Shown in pieces: positions 13,437 to 13,605 of a stretch of 13,605 bases of DNA (position 1 is the first letter of the stretch; the number at the start of each line of letters is the position of its first letter). The stretch is from an uncultured Candidatus Saccharibacteria bacterium (GTDB lineage: Bacteria > Patescibacteriota > Saccharimonadia > Saccharimonadales > Saccharimonadaceae). The stretch is taken from assembly GCA_938038145.1 (NCBI GenBank), contig CALHQU010000006.1, forward strand, positions 1 through 13,605, read 5' to 3'. Both the position numbers and the translations under genes were made by a program. The notes below the pieces were generated by a model. That model did no database searches and was not told the DNA's origin. It was given only the letters and a program-made list of their open reading frames with translations.

Positions 13437-13465
13437 TTGATTTTATTACGTTATTATTGTAAAAT
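13437..13465 (+). promoter_or_regulatory. Promoter giving a leaderless mRNA
   Basis: TTGATT (13437-13442), a 17-base spacer and TAAAAT (13460-13465). The -10 ends 7 bases before the ATG at 13473 and there is no ribosome binding site. Confidence 0.6.
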
Positions 13466-13472
13466 AACAAAT

Positions 13473-13605
13473 ATGTCATGGTTAAGTAACGAGAGTCTAT
13501 TAGAGGGCGCTAAATGCGCGGAATTGTCCGCCAAAGAAGCTGATCGCTTGTTTTTCCAAATAAACCCAAATGTTCCAGACCAAGATTTAAGAGGCACCAG
13601 AAAGA
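13473..13605 (+). CDS. Unrecognised protein, N-terminal 44 residues (partial, runs off the right edge)
   Basis: An open frame begins with ATG at 13473 and continues to the window end. The visible residues start MSWLSNESLLEGAKCAELSA and continue with KEADRLFFQINPNVPDQDLRG. There is no signal peptide or membrane helix. Codon use is AT-rich like the rest of the chromosome, so it lies outside the GC-rich segment. A well-placed promoter immediately upstream supports it as a real gene. I do not recognise the family; it is not the start of ribosomal protein L10, which might have been expected after rplA. Confidence 0.65.
   Translation, partial: MSWLSNESLLEGAKCAELSAKEADRLFFQINPNVPDQDLRGTRK

Overview
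The window looks like a chromosomal segment of a member of the Candidatus Saccharibacteria (TM7), in the Patescibacteria/CPR. The reasoning is by inference from gene content. The genome is AT-rich and compact, with short intergenic gaps. Ribosomal proteins are small or atypical: a cysteine-free bL33 and a uL1 with a long N-terminal extension. Several genes appear to be transcribed as leaderless or nearly leaderless mRNAs from extended -10 promoters. UGA is used as a stop, which argues against the recoded Gracilibacteria/SR1 groups. About 1.6 kb near the right end is GC-rich and looks actinobacterial. Known cultivated Saccharibacteria live on Actinobacteria, so this is the most striking part of the window.

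Layout. 1-176 (-): N-terminal fragment of a helicase-like protein, possibly broken. 289-1413 (+): ADP-ribosylglycohydrolase. 1543-1761 (+): bL33. A two-way terminator follows, then a two-gene minus-strand operon (4229 to 1828) of a GT4 glycosyltransferase and a GH57 enzyme joined by an ATGA overlap, suggesting alpha-glucan metabolism. 4356-4432: tRNA-Trp with its own promoter and terminator. 4493-5730: P-loop kinase-like protein and YgjP-type metallopeptidase. 5761-6942: membrane PAS histidine kinase without an adjacent regulator. 7032-8409: secE, nusG, rplK. 8469-9026: tsaC/ywlC. 9102-10382 (-): enolase. 10512-11519: rplA behind an RNA leader that copies the L1-binding site of 23S rRNA. 11577-13411: promoter, structured leader, GC-rich LAVTG-anchored adhesin, two 3' hairpins. 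13473-end: start of an unrecognised gene.

How the parts work together. Most of the window is translation and core metabolism: uL11, uL1, bL33, NusG, SecE, tRNA-Trp, the t6A-tRNA enzyme TsaC and enolase. The usual secE-nusG-rplK-rplA string is interrupted after rplK by a terminator, tsaC and the opposing enolase gene, and rplA has its own feedback leader. The exciting element is the surface-protein cassette. It encodes a signal peptide, two adhesin-like beta domains, a roughly 180-residue Pro/Thr/Ser stalk and a C-terminal sorting signal. Its codon use is unlike its neighbours, yet it sits behind a resident-type promoter and a structured leader and is bracketed by 12-bp inverted repeats. It reads as a host-derived adhesin captured by an episymbiont. 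An assembly chimera must be excluded first.
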